This document shows, in pieces, positions 48,874-59,760 of a stretch of 64,000 nucleotides of DNA. The notes beneath the pieces are model-generated. The model was not told where the DNA came from. It saw nothing but the letters and a program-made list of their open reading frames with translations, and made no database searches. A program made the translations under genes and the position numbers. Origin of the DNA: Gorsachius magnificus (taxonomy: Eukaryota > Chordata > Aves > Pelecaniformes > Ardeidae); NCBI GenBank assembly GCA_034008185.1, contig CM067081.1, positions 68,872,054 to 68,936,053 of the forward strand, given 5' to 3'. Within the stretch, counting starts at the first letter, position 1; each line of letters begins with the position of its first letter.

Positions 48874-51800
48874 GAAATGAGGATTGTATTTTTTTGGGTC
48901 AAGTCATAGAATAATTTATTACATTGACATTCTCAACATATTGCACCTCTGTGAGACAGACAGTAATGTCTCTCACTCCTGCACTAATCTCTTGCAGCAC
49001 CACACCAACAGACAATGACCTTGAATCGGTTGCTTACTCTGAGCTACAATAGCTTTTGAAAACAGTCAAATGACATCCTTAGGAATCCATCTCTGTTTTC
49101 CTGCTGGTGCTTGATACATAGCATATGTGTGTATTCTTAAGCAATAGGCCGAGAGCCCCTGACAGCCTCCCAAGAGGTCAGCACAAGTACGAGTCTTCAA
49201 GCAGCGATGTTTCCTGCTAATTGTAATCCATTCTACTCATTTTCTAGAGTCCTAAGACATTTATTAGAGTCATGTTGTGTAAGAATTTGACCTATCCTAT
49301 GGAATATGTAACCATATCCTCTCTATAATTTTGTAAGAAACTCAAAAGAAACCCTACAATATTAATTGAGCTTCATAGATTTGAAAGCAATTTCTACATA
49401 AGTCTTTAAGGTTTTATCTTAAGAAAGTGCTTCTATAGATAAAGAAAAGACTCTGGATTTGAAGAGGCTTTCTATGATAGAAAATACCACCATTTCCATA
49501 TAGCTATTCCACACATTCCTTTAATTCTTTTTTTAATTAATTTAATTAATTATTAGCTCTACTAAGACCAGTTTCTGAGAGATGGATCAAGCCTCATATA
49601 GATTGCTACTACTCAATATCTAGATAAAGCTCATACAGGAAGGAAAAATAATCTCCTAGCCACCAAGCCTGCTTTATTCCTTAGAATGATTGCGGTCAAT
49701 ATGTGGGATTGAACTCTTCACAACCTATTGAATTTTACTATCACTCCACCACACTTGAGCTTTACCTATATTATTATAGAGACATCTGTGTGTGCTTTTG
49801 CTATATATCATTAAGCAAAGCAGTGATATGCAAACAGTAATTTCCACATCTGCATCTTTGAAGGCTGCTCTGGCTTCTGTCCATTAGTATTTCATTAACT
49901 ACACTATGCTGGGGCAGTTTAACACTTGCAGTGAAAACTTCAGGAAAGCATGGGGTGACCAGCTACTCCGTGCTTTAAATCAGAAATCAGAAAGGTGCCC
50001 AAGAACAGCAGGAGGGAGTTCTCAACAGCCAGAAATGCTGTTTTTCTGGTGCTATTTGACCCTCACCCCTGCTCATGTGAAATCCCAGCAAAAAAGTAAT
50101 ATCTCTGCAAGAAAAAAGCTGCTATTTTGGGGACTCTGACTACATACAGGCTTTATCATGATAAAGATGGCAAGGAGAGGATATGTCTTTTATTAGACAA
50201 TTTGATATAGCTGGAGAAAGGACAGAAGCTTTCAGGTACACCAATACTTTTCAGGTTTGAAACAAAAATCCAAATACCTATGCTTTCCTGATGCTTCAGT
50301 GGCATGAAGTATTCTCTTTGTATTGTTAATTGTATTGTTAATGTTCCTACCCGAAGGGAAGTCCAACCATATCAGTAAAGAAGCAAAATGTCTGGATGTA
50401 GTGGCTTCAGCTACTCAGAGCAGCTCCTCTCTCAGGAGTGAGTGAGAAGAGTAGAATGCCTCATTGCATTAAAAAAAAAAAAAGTTTTTTAGAGTCAGTT
50501 CTTGATGACAATAAGTGAAAGAACACATCACCAAAGGGATACCATTGGGTTTTGAGCCAGATATAAATGCAAACTGAAATGCAGCAGCTTGGTATAATCT
50601 ACACACCAAAGACTCTCTTTTTAGGGCAAATGTTAAGACAAGTTTAATATTCTTCCCCTACCTCCTGCTAAAAGCAAAATTCTTGAAACCACAAAGAATT
50701 GATGCTCTGACTACTTATGAAGCATGGGTGTATTTTTATTCCCATTGGCAGGAGGAGCACAGGAGAAGAAATGCTAGCAGTGTTCTGCTAAGACAAGGAG
50801 TTATGCTGGACTGATTAAAAATAGATGTTAAGATTGGCACTGTTGAGTCACGTATGGGGACTTTATTTGGTAAGACTCTCAAAGTCAACCAGAGTGAGTG
50901 GGCAGCGAGCAGTGGGAGGTGGGCTGCCCAGGTGGATCGGTGGAAGACCAGAGCTGGCTGTAGCAAGTGGGGACAGATTGAGTTTTATAATGTATAGCAG
51001 TAGCTATAAGACCAGAGCCTGTAGATGGATGAGAGCTCACTGCTCAGTCTTACTTCAACCCTCTGGATATTTTCTGCAGATGAAATAATATTAAGCAATC
51101 CAACACCTTTAAATCATGCTGTATTTCCTATGTTGGGGGATTAGGGCAGATCTTCTGATGGTGAGTTGGTCTTAAAGCTCTGCAGAGGTATTCTTAACCT
51201 ACCAGATTCTTTTTTGTAACCCCTATTTTCATCTTCCCACCACACATCACCAGCAGTCAAGTTGGAATACCTTGAAGTGAATAGAGAAAAAATGGATTTC
51301 CTTGAGATTTTCCATTTACTTTATTGAATCTAAGCCCTAGCATAACTCATAGAGGGTGCCTTGCAAAGACTCTTTTACTAGGAATATTTAGTCTTACACT
51401 TTGGGCTGAGCCATGCATACACATAAGCCATATTTTGAAAACAGACATTTAAAAAAACCTGAGAGATTCAGTACTCAGTTAGTTCATTCCTTTGTAGCAA
51501 ACAGCTACCATAATTTGGCATAATCACATTTTTAAACTCATAGTTGATAGAAAGAGTGAAAAAAACCCCTCAGTTTTCTCTAAGGAGATTTTACAGTTAA
51601 AAGATAACCCTGACAGAGATAACAGATTTGAATCGATTACCTAGATATACCCTTTTTGTCCTCCTTCCCTGCAGCTTTTAGAGAAATCTGTTGCAGGCAG
51701 ATTTCAGAGACTCTCAGCCCAGCAAACAAATTACCAAGGCAACCTTGACACTGATGACTGGAACTCAGTATGGAGAGAAACAATAAGCACCTTATATCAG

Positions 51801-53474
51801 TATCCTGAGTCTAAACCCCATTCAGTATTTCATAGTGCACACAATGAAATTGGCTTTTCAGTCACTTGCCTGCATTCTTGTATGCTGATTTTTTTTAAAC
51901 TTTTGCTGCTACTCCAGAGATCCTAGCCACTTCTTGAATGCTGTACATCCACAGGCTCTTATTACAAATAAAAATCTTGTCTGTTAATCTCTCAGGAAGA
52001 TCTTAATTAAAAGAGCCTTTCCCCCCTCAAAATCTTTAGCTGCTAATCTGCCAGTGCTAGCACTGCACATAACTGTCTCTAATTGGAGATGTGTCTTTTG
52101 AGTCAATAGAAACTGATAGTTGGATTGAATGCATTCAACTCACCTGCATGAGGAATTGGTGCCTTTTAAAAAGCAGTGACTGGACCAACTGAATGGCATT
52201 TTGGTTGGTTGTTTCCTCTGCGTGGAAGCTACATGTTCTTGGTGCAAGAATGTTATCTTGGAATAAGTTCATTCAAAACAACGTCATACTGTTTAAGTGA
52301 CTGTAACATTATTTAGTCAGACTGGAAAAAAAAAAGAAAAAAGACACAGAATAAAAATAGTCCTATCAATTCACTTTGCTTTTATTTGATTCTGGCTTAT
52401 GTGTTGCAGTTCCTACATCACATTTGGGATGTTTAAGTCCTTCTCAGGAGTGCATAGGGCTTTGCGACCACAACATGCAGCTCTTTCACCCATGTTTTTT
52501 ATTTCCTTTAAATATTAAATCAAAGAGGAACTTGGAAGTATACATTTGTGACAGTAGTGTTTTGTAGGTGCATTTAAATCAAAGCTTAGAACACACAGGA
52601 TTTTGCTTGAAACAAGAAATTTTTCTTGGGGAATACTCTAAGCCACGGAAGGTGCAGGTCTGAGAGAAGGCCAATTTGGCTTTCAAAACATGCTCTTCCC
52701 TGCATCTTGTAGTGGCTTTAATAATGTGCTGACATGTTACATGCACTTACACATTTTAACTAACATTCAAAAAGATCACTTCAAGAGAGCTGTACAGTTC
52801 AAAGGAAGCCACTTCATTTTATCCAGAGTATCAAGAGAATAAAACTCATATGGTGCAAACAGTGAGGTATGATTTTTCTGTTATTTATTTAAAAACACTA
52901 CAGGCTAACACTTATAGCTAAGATGCAATTCTTTCTGCACTCACTACTGTTGATAAGGTACACTTATTTGGTATTTTCTGCTGTCCTGAAACAAAAAAAA
53001 AAAAGAAATCAAAGTTTTTCTTAATGAGTGGATTGCACCCTTGTATAAAATCCTTTCATACAGTAGGTCCTTTAAGAAAGCAGCAGACACCCACTTAAAA
53101 TCAGCTGATAATTGCTTTCTGCTGAGTGACTCACCCTGCAGAGCAGCATGCCTTATTGTTGAGACTTCAGTTTTTAATTCGTTTCTCAAGTTGCCCTGAG
53201 TGTTCAGAGGTGAGCCCAAGAAGTCTGGCTATATACATCATGTGTTGTTTGATGACATCTGTTTTTATGGGATAATGGATGACTTTTCAGGTGTCCCTCT
53301 CATTGCTGTTGATGGTAGGAAACAGCTATTTTCTCCTAGTCATCTCTTCTCACTACTTTTTCCACCAGTCTCTCCATTGAGTAGTATTCCAGTTACCTTC
53401 AGGAACAGGAAAGTTGACAGCTTGCCAGCACAGGTGTGTTGGGACATGAATTGGCCTGTGAAGGCTTGAATATT
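48874..53474. other. Unique A+T-rich DNA, no gene seen
   Basis: I found no gene or interspersed repeat. A dense TAATTA block occurs at 49532-49556 (TTTAATTAATTTAATTAATT), either simple sequence or a homeodomain-type cluster. A-runs are present at 50470-50483 and 52325-52341. Confidence 0.6.
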
Positions 53475-53826
53475 TCATAGAATCACAAAATCATAGAATA
53501 CCAGGTTGGAAGGCACCTCAAGGGTAATCTGGTCAAACCTTTCTGGGCAAAAGCACAGTCTAAACAAGATGGCCAAGCACCCTGTCCAGCTGTGTCTTGA
53601 AAGTGTCCAGTGTGGCGGAGTCAACCACTCCCCAGGGGAGATTATTCCAATGGTTGACTGTTCTCATGGTGAAAAATTTTCCTGTCATGTCCAATCAGAA
53701 TCTTCTCAGGATTAACTTGTATCCATTACCCCTTGTCTTTTCCATGTGACTCCTTGTGAAAAGGGAGTCTCCATCTTCTTTGTAGCCACCCTTTAAATAC
53801 TGGTACATGGTGATGAGATAACTTCT
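53475..53826 (-). mobile_element. CR1 retrotransposon, 3' part
   Basis: About 350 bases of CR1 on the minus strand. The plus strand starts with the inverted terminus CATAGAATCACAAAATCATA and CCAGGTTGGAAGGCACCTCA, then runs through the tail into ORF2. On the minus strand the translated fragment includes YLKGGYKEDGDSLF and EKTRGNGYKL, corresponding to the C-terminal blocks of CR1 ORF2, but the remaining frame is broken. The upstream end is lost next to the microsatellite at 53837. It differs from the copies at 38961 and 59301 in many positions and looks older. Confidence 0.9.
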
Positions 53827-53836
53827 GTCGCAGGAT

Positions 53837-53914
53837 GCAAGTATATGTATATATATGTGCATGCAGATATGTATGCATGTATATTTGTGTGTGTGTGTGC
53901 ATGCGTGTGTGTTT
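53837..53914. repeat. TA/TG/CATG-rich alternating microsatellite
   Basis: Alternating purine-pyrimidine sequence made of TATATG, CATG and TG units, ending with TGTGTGTGTGTGCATGCGTG. Strict alternation of this kind can adopt Z-DNA. Open frames rich in His/Thr/Cys on both strands here are translations of the repeat and not genes. Confidence 0.85.
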
Positions 53915-54356
53915 AAAACACACTGCAAGATGTCCTGCTGTGGTGCTCCCACACAGTTCAGGAGGATGCATGCATTACAGCAGTGACTGGGATCAGTCCC
54001 AGGCTACTGGCAGACCATTCAGAGATCACGTGCCAGAGGTGGAAGGGATTTGCTCATTTGTCTCACTTGATAGATGGAGTTTCTTACCTGCTTTTAGCCC
54101 AGAAGCTAGCTTTCCAACCCTCCAGCCTCATCATGCAAGCATCTCCCTGAGTTAAAGTTGGAGCGTCCCTCTGCCTCTTCTCACCAGCCTGCAGCAGGGC
54201 AGAGCTTTTCCTCTTGATCTTCCCTCTTGCAAGAGCAGTGCAGCAAAATGGATTGATCCTCACTCTTTCTTGGGCAGCTGAAAGCATTCTCACTCTGTCA
54301 CAAGTAGAGCTGAAGAAAATTTTACAGACCTATTAGATTAATTCAGAAGGACCAGA
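53915..54356. other. Unique DNA, no gene seen
   Basis: No gene or repeat was recognised between the microsatellite and the type 2 LTR. Confidence 0.55.
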
Positions 54357-55498
54357 AGTGCTGTCCTTTTGTATTGGCAAGGTTTTGATAGTGGGTGGGC
54401 TACAGGGGTGGTTTCTGTGAGAAGACACAGGAGCTGCCCCATGTCACACAGAGCCAGTTCCAGACAGCTCCGAGATAGACCTGCCACTACCCAAAGCTGA
54501 GCCCACCAGTGATGCTGGTGGTGCCTCTGCAATAACATATTTAAGGAAGGGTAAAAACCTCTGCACAGCAGCTGTGAGAAAGAAGAGTGAGAAAACTGAG
54601 AAAGAATCAACCCTGCAGACACCAAGGTCAGTGAAGGAGGAGGGGGGGAGATGCTCCAGGCACCAGAGAAGAGATATCCCTGCAGCCCACGGAGAAGACC
54701 ATGGTGAAGCAGGTTGCCTGTTTGCAGCCCATGGAGGACCACGGTGGAGCAGATTTCCACACTGCAGCCATGGAGGGACCCCATGTTGCAGCAGGAAGAG
54801 ATGCCTTGAAGGAAGCTGCAGCCCAAGGAGAGCCCAAACTGGAACAGGCTCCTGGCATGAGCTGTGGCCCATGGAGAGGGGTCCATACAGGATTAGGTTT
54901 TCTGACATGACCTGTGGCCCGTGGGAGACCCATGTTAGAGCAGTTCATTCCTGAAGTACTGCATCCTGTGAAAAAAGGGGCGTGCTGGAACAGTTCTTGA
55001 AGAACTGCAGCCCATGGGAAGGACCCACATTGGGGAAGTTAGTGCAGAACTGTCTCCCGTGGGAGGGACCCCATGCTGGAGCAGGGGAACAGCGTGAGGA
55101 GGAAGGAGCGGCAGAGACAAAGTGTTATGAATTGACCACAGCCCCATTCCTCACCCCCCTGTGCTGCTCAGGGGAGGAGGTAGAAATGTCAGGAGTAAAG
55201 TTGAGGCTGGGAAGAAAGGGAGGTGAAGGCAAAGTGGTTTTAGTTTTGGTTTGTTTGGTTTTTTATATTTATTTCTCTCTATTCTATTCTGTTATTAATT
55301 GGCAATAAATTAAATTAATTTTCCCAAGTTGAGTCTGTTTTTCCCATGATGGTAATTGTTGAGTGATATCACTGTCCTTACCTGAACCCATGAGGTTTTT
55401 TTTATTTCATTATATTTTCTTCCCCATCCTGCTGAAAAAGAGGAGTGAGAGAATGGCTTGGTGGACAACTGGCAGCCAGCAAACATTAACCCAGCACA
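54357..55498 (+). mobile_element. LTR, type 2, plus orientation
   Basis: About 1,140 bases related to the LTR at 15499-16502 read on the opposite strand. It begins near 54357 (GTGCTG, then TTGGCAAGGTTTTG) and closes AACCCAGCACA at 55498. The middle consists of imperfect repeats built on GCAGCCCATGG, GACCCCATG and GGAGCAG, explaining long frames such as 54338-54886 and 54574-54954. AATAAA lies at 55304-55309 in a T/A-rich R segment. U5 carries the same AGTTGAGTCTGTTTTTCCC block as the other copy. I found no matching target duplication, so the 5' end is approximate or one flank has been rearranged. No retroviral genes adjoin it. Confidence 0.87.
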
Positions 55499-58400
55499 GT
55501 CTTTTGAGGTGTAGAAAGTAATTATTAATTCCTAAATTTTTTAGATTTATTTCTTGGGAAAAGGTGGTCTTCTAACAACATCTGACATTTGATCATCCTA
55601 GCACTCTTTGCTCACCGTTGCAGGCATCTCCTCCACATTCTCATCATTCTTCAAACAGCCTGAAAGAGGGAAGGTTTCTATTCCCCAAATACAAGGCAGC
55701 CAATATGAATCTGTTCCTTCTTACAGAATTTTTCATTCCACCTACTCTTCTTTTTAGTTAAACCTCTTATCTGGAGGGCCTTAACTAATCTTCCCTATGG
55801 AATTGCTCAGCAGGACTTGAGAGCAAAATAAAGCCTTCCTCCAGCTGGCATGTCTTTGCTTCAGTCCATGCATCAGCACCTCTCTCTCAATTCCCATACT
55901 TACTTGCAAATTGCACCAGTGCAAGCTCTTGCTCTGCTCTGAACAAGGCATTTATGGCAGTGTGAGGAAGAAGGCTATCTTAAGAGCACTGCTCAGACAT
56001 TAAGTCAAGGATTCAGGGCTCCCCTTCCTTCCCTGTGATGTATTCCAGTGCTTGAAGTGCCAGGAGAAAGCAATGTGCTTTCCTCAGAGAAGCCAAGAAG
56101 ATAGGTTATAGTCCTGATTGCTGTGACTCTGTCTTAGACTGTGCTGCAGTAACTTCAATGCCTTCTCGGTATCTCCAGGTGACATGATCCCTGCATTCCT
56201 CTCAAGATGGCTGTTAAAAGACTGATCCAAAGGAGCAAAAAGAAAAAACCTGAATTCCAGGGCTCTTTATAAACAATAATAATATACGCCATTGTTTCCC
56301 AGATGTATGCATAATAGGAGTCAGGTGGGAAAGGACCATCACTGGAGCTAGTATCTGACTGCAAGCAAAGCAGACAGCAATGAATGTCACCCAGATATGT
56401 ACATGAACAAAGTGGGGGAGAGGAATGAGCAATTTTTGAGCAACAGAAGAAGCAGAATCTCCATTATGCATTTTAATGTCATCCGGGGTGGTCTTTCTCC
56501 TTTTTGAGGGAACGGTTCAGCATTTTGTATTGGATCCTCATTTTGTATACAAGTGGTAACTATTACCTTAAGAGGACTTGAATGAAATATTAGCCAATTT
56601 AAAACTAAGTTCTACAGAGAGATATAGAGTTTATGGATGGCTGCCATGCCAAAAAAGTTTTAATATCTGAAAACCATCTGACAGAATGGGACTTGGAACA
56701 CAGATATGCAAAGTGATGCTTAAGAGAGGATCAATAGCACTATTCAGCTTTAATCTGGCCTGTGGTGCATATTCTGGCCAAAACCCCCTCAAACTTTTAT
56801 GTCTTAATGGCTGAGACCTGGAAATAAAGATTTTCATAGCATGAAGGGATATACCCTGGAATTGCTTCTGCTAGGACTATTTAATCAACATCAGAACAAT
56901 AGAATTATTCAAATAATGCTTTAGATTTACTGTGCAGAGACTCCTCGAGTGCTGTTCTGCTCAGGGACTCTAGCTCTGAAATCTGTCTATGTTGCAGTCA
57001 GAGACATGATGGAAGGTTTTGTAAACACCCAAGCTAGCTTTACCTAATGCAGCTGAATATTGATATTAGCTTTCCAAGTATTTTCCTCAGGGCCCAAGTT
57101 GACTTACAGCCTGCACTAATCCACATATTGCCACAGAAGTCCTCACTGCATAGCCAACTTTGCTATTATAAGCTAAACATGAATATGCTTAGGCTATGCT
57201 GAGGTCACATCTTTGGCTGCAGCATAAACTCGCTGTAAAACAGTAATGACATGTAATCAAGGAAGTCCCTATACTGGACATAGAGAACTGTCCAGCTCAG
57301 TGGAGTCTGCCAGTTCTCAGGGTATTTGGAATGATGTCCAGAGATCGCATGCCTTTATCTTTAAGGCTTGGCTATCATAAAGAGATTTGCACAAGTATTC
57401 GTAATTCTGAGACAAGGCATAAGCTTTGTTCTGCAAAATGAGAGAGTCAACTGCCCCAGTGCATGTCTGTTCTGCACCAGCACAGTGAATCTACAGTCAG
57501 GATTGCAATGCGAGAGCTGTTGAGGCAGGGTTTTTCTCAACGGTGCTCAAGCCTTTAGTCTTGACACTTAACTAACCAGACCCCAAAGTGTTTTTGAAAC
57601 TAAGGCTCTAGCTCAAACCTGTTAAATACAAGAGAGGATGCGTTACTGGTTGTAAAGCTGGTTTATTGGTGTGGATGGGCAGAAGGATGTGAGAACTGAT
57701 CCATGGAGAGAAAACCAGAGAGGGAAGATCAATCTGTTTATGAATATCAGTTTCAGTGTTCACAGCATTAATGAAGCCTGCTTTCCAATGGGTGTATGTT
57801 GCACGGTCGGTTGACTTTTTAATTAAATTATACCAAGGCTGCAACATGAACTCAACCCTTTTGAGACCCCCGTGAATCTACACAGGGGACACTACCTGAC
57901 TGAAGTCTTTCATGCCTAGCAAGGTAAGAACTAAGACCAAAAAACTCTCCACGCTTTCCTTGCATAATTGACCACTAAGTGAATGAATAATCTTCTGTGC
58001 TCCAATTCCTTAGGAAAATAAGCTAAAAAAAATGGTAATTAAGACAGGCAAACACATTTCTGATAAAACTCTGTTTACTATAGAGATCCCTTGGGTTATG
58101 CATTATGTCTGCTTCCATCACCCTTTGTCTCTTCTACAGTGTACAATCTGCAGGAGAAACACTATGTCTTCTGCTGGTCTGAAAAGCACCTGGAATATTT
58201 TGGGTCCTAACGTAATAAAAATAATAATAATAAATTAATCTGGATGGATGCTAGAGAGCAGGACTTGTAGTTTGAAATCCTAGAACCTATGTCATAGGCT
58301 ATTGACCAGAGCCATATTCAGTTTGCAACCCTATGCATCGACAAGAAATCCGTTACTTTTTGCAGGAGTACTTCATTGGGCTTTAAATTTTCACCTGAAT

Positions 58401-58578
58401 TGCTGAAATCAGAATTAGACCCAGGTTGATAGACATTATAGGATCAGAAAACAGAAATAAGAGAGCAATAAATCATGTACCAGAGGGCAGAAGGGAGTTC
58501 AGCCTCTGACTGGTGAATTTAAGAAAGTGTACTTTAAAGTAGGAGTTCTCCTTTGTATTACTCACTTTTCATTAGACG
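55499..58578. other. Unique DNA, no gene seen
   Basis: No gene or interspersed repeat was recognised. Simple sequence includes a short ATA/ATT run at about 58214-58237. Confidence 0.6.
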
Positions 58579-58584
58579 ATTTTC
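58579..58584 (-). repeat. Target-site duplication ATTTTC, left copy
   Basis: ATTTTC directly precedes the LTR at 58585 and recurs directly after it at 58983-58988. A perfect 6-bp duplication is typical of beta/alpha-retrovirus-like (ERVK-type) integrases. Confidence 0.88.
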
Positions 58585-58982
58585 TGTTGACGTGGAAGTC
58601 ACGGACACTGCACACGATCAATGTGATCAAGCAAATGCCAATTTATTGTTGATACATCCCGGTTAATATAGCTCTTCTATTTCCCTATCAAGCGCAAGCT
58701 CTTCACTAATTGGTTAACTATGTCTGTCCACGCGCTCTTAGTTACGATATGATTCGTTAAAGTCTCTTGTCCACGCACACGGTCCTCTCCACCTGCGTCC
58801 TGCTTTGCTTTCTGATCTCAGTCACGTACACCAACTTTTCTTCTTCTTCTCAAGGTTGTTCTCATCATTATTTGACTGCAGGCAGCTCCCACAAAGTCCT
58901 TGAGGCTTACTGCTCACAAAACAACAGGTGCATTTGGTCTGGATTGTTCACTAAATGTCCTTGGTTCTTCAGATATCCCACA
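58585..58982 (-). mobile_element. Solo LTR, type 3, ERVK-like, CpG-rich
   Basis: A 398-bp LTR in minus orientation with TG/CA ends and a perfect 6-bp duplication. The plus strand opens TGTTGACGTGGAAGTCACGG. On the minus strand there is a TATA-like CTATATTAACC, then AATAAA (plus-strand TTTATT at about 58642), then a TTGATCACATTGATCGTGTG block near the 3' end. Size, duplication length and the short R-U5 resemble avian ERVK or alpharetrovirus-type LTRs. Many CpG sites survive, suggesting a young insertion. It is unrelated to LTR types 1 and 2. No internal genes remain. The name of the family is not assigned. Confidence 0.88.
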
Positions 58983-58988
58983 ATTTTC
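58983..58988 (-). repeat. Target-site duplication ATTTTC, right copy
   Basis: Right-hand copy of the 6-bp duplication that bounds the solo LTR at 58585-58982. Confidence 0.88.
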
Positions 58989-59300
58989 CTCTTAGACCTC
59001 CTCCCACTTTCATGCTAGCACCCTTTTTTATCTGCTACACAGAGCTATGCAGAACTGAAGTCACATATATTTAAGCCAGGAATCTGACAACCTTCTCCTG
59101 ACATAAGCGACTGCATTTTACAGCTTATTGCATCTCTTTGTAGAAGTGGGGTAAACATGTGAGTCGTGAGATGCTGGCACCTGAACAAGCTTAACTGTGT
59201 AGTGCACCCTCGCCCTGATTTCCTTTCCTTAAACTACACAGGTGCCATTCACACTTATTCAAGAATGAATTTATTGTCATCACCTTTCCTCTCTTCCCTG
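58989..59300. other. Unique spacer between LTR and CR1
   Basis: About 310 bases with no gene or repeat recognised, separating the type 3 LTR from the CR1 copy. Confidence 0.6.
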
Positions 59301-59760
59301 ATCACAGAATCACAGATGGCAGGGTTGGAAGGGACCTCGGGAGATCATCCAGTCCAACCCCCCTGCTAAAGCAGGCTCACCTAGAGCAGGTTGCACAGGA
59401 CATCGTCCAGGCGGGCTTTGAATATTTCCAGAGAAGGAGACTCCACAAACCCCCTAGGCAGCCTGTTCCAGTGCTCTGTCACCCTCAAAATAAAGTTCTT
59501 CCTCATGTTCAACTGAAACCTCTTATGTTTCAGTTTGTGCCCATTGCCCCTTGTCCTGTCACTGGGCACCACTGAGAAAAATCTGGCTCCATCCTTGTGA
59601 CACCCACCCTTAAGATATTTGTATGTGTTGATGAGATCCCCTCTCAGTCTTCTCTCCTTCAGGCTAAACAAGCCCAGCTCTCTCAGCCTTTCCTCATAGG
59701 GGAGATGCTCCAGTCCCCTCATCATCTTTGTTGCTCTCCTCTGGACTCTCTCTAGGAGTC
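59301..59760 (-). mobile_element. CR1 retrotransposon, 3' part with ORF2 end
   Basis: A 5'-truncated CR1 on the minus strand. The plus strand begins ATCACAGAATCACAGATGGC and GGGTTGGAAGGGACCTCGGG, the inverted 3' terminus, and runs through the tail into ORF2. Similarity ends at about 59760, just beyond the CTCCTCTGGACTCTCTC block. It is the best preserved CR1 frame in the window. Confidence 0.95.
59381..59760 (-). pseudogene. C-terminal end of CR1 ORF2 (reverse-transcriptase polyprotein)
   Basis: The open frame runs from 59983 to a stop at 59381-59383, but only the part downstream of about 59760 is CR1. There it reads [39 protein letters not shown], an RTRGNGHKL segment and [18 protein letters not shown] before the stop, the conserved C-terminus of CR1 ORF2. 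The first 70 or so codons of the open frame are unrelated flanking sequence fused by chance. Endonuclease and polymerase domains are absent. Confidence 0.92.

Noticed and set aside
53726..54155. His/Thr/Cys-rich open frames on both strands
   Set aside because: They translate the alternating TA/TG/CATG microsatellite.
54338..54954. Long open frames (up to 182 codons) on both strands
   Set aside because: They fall in the internal repeats of the type 2 LTR and mirror those at 15835-16448. No retroviral protein domain is present.
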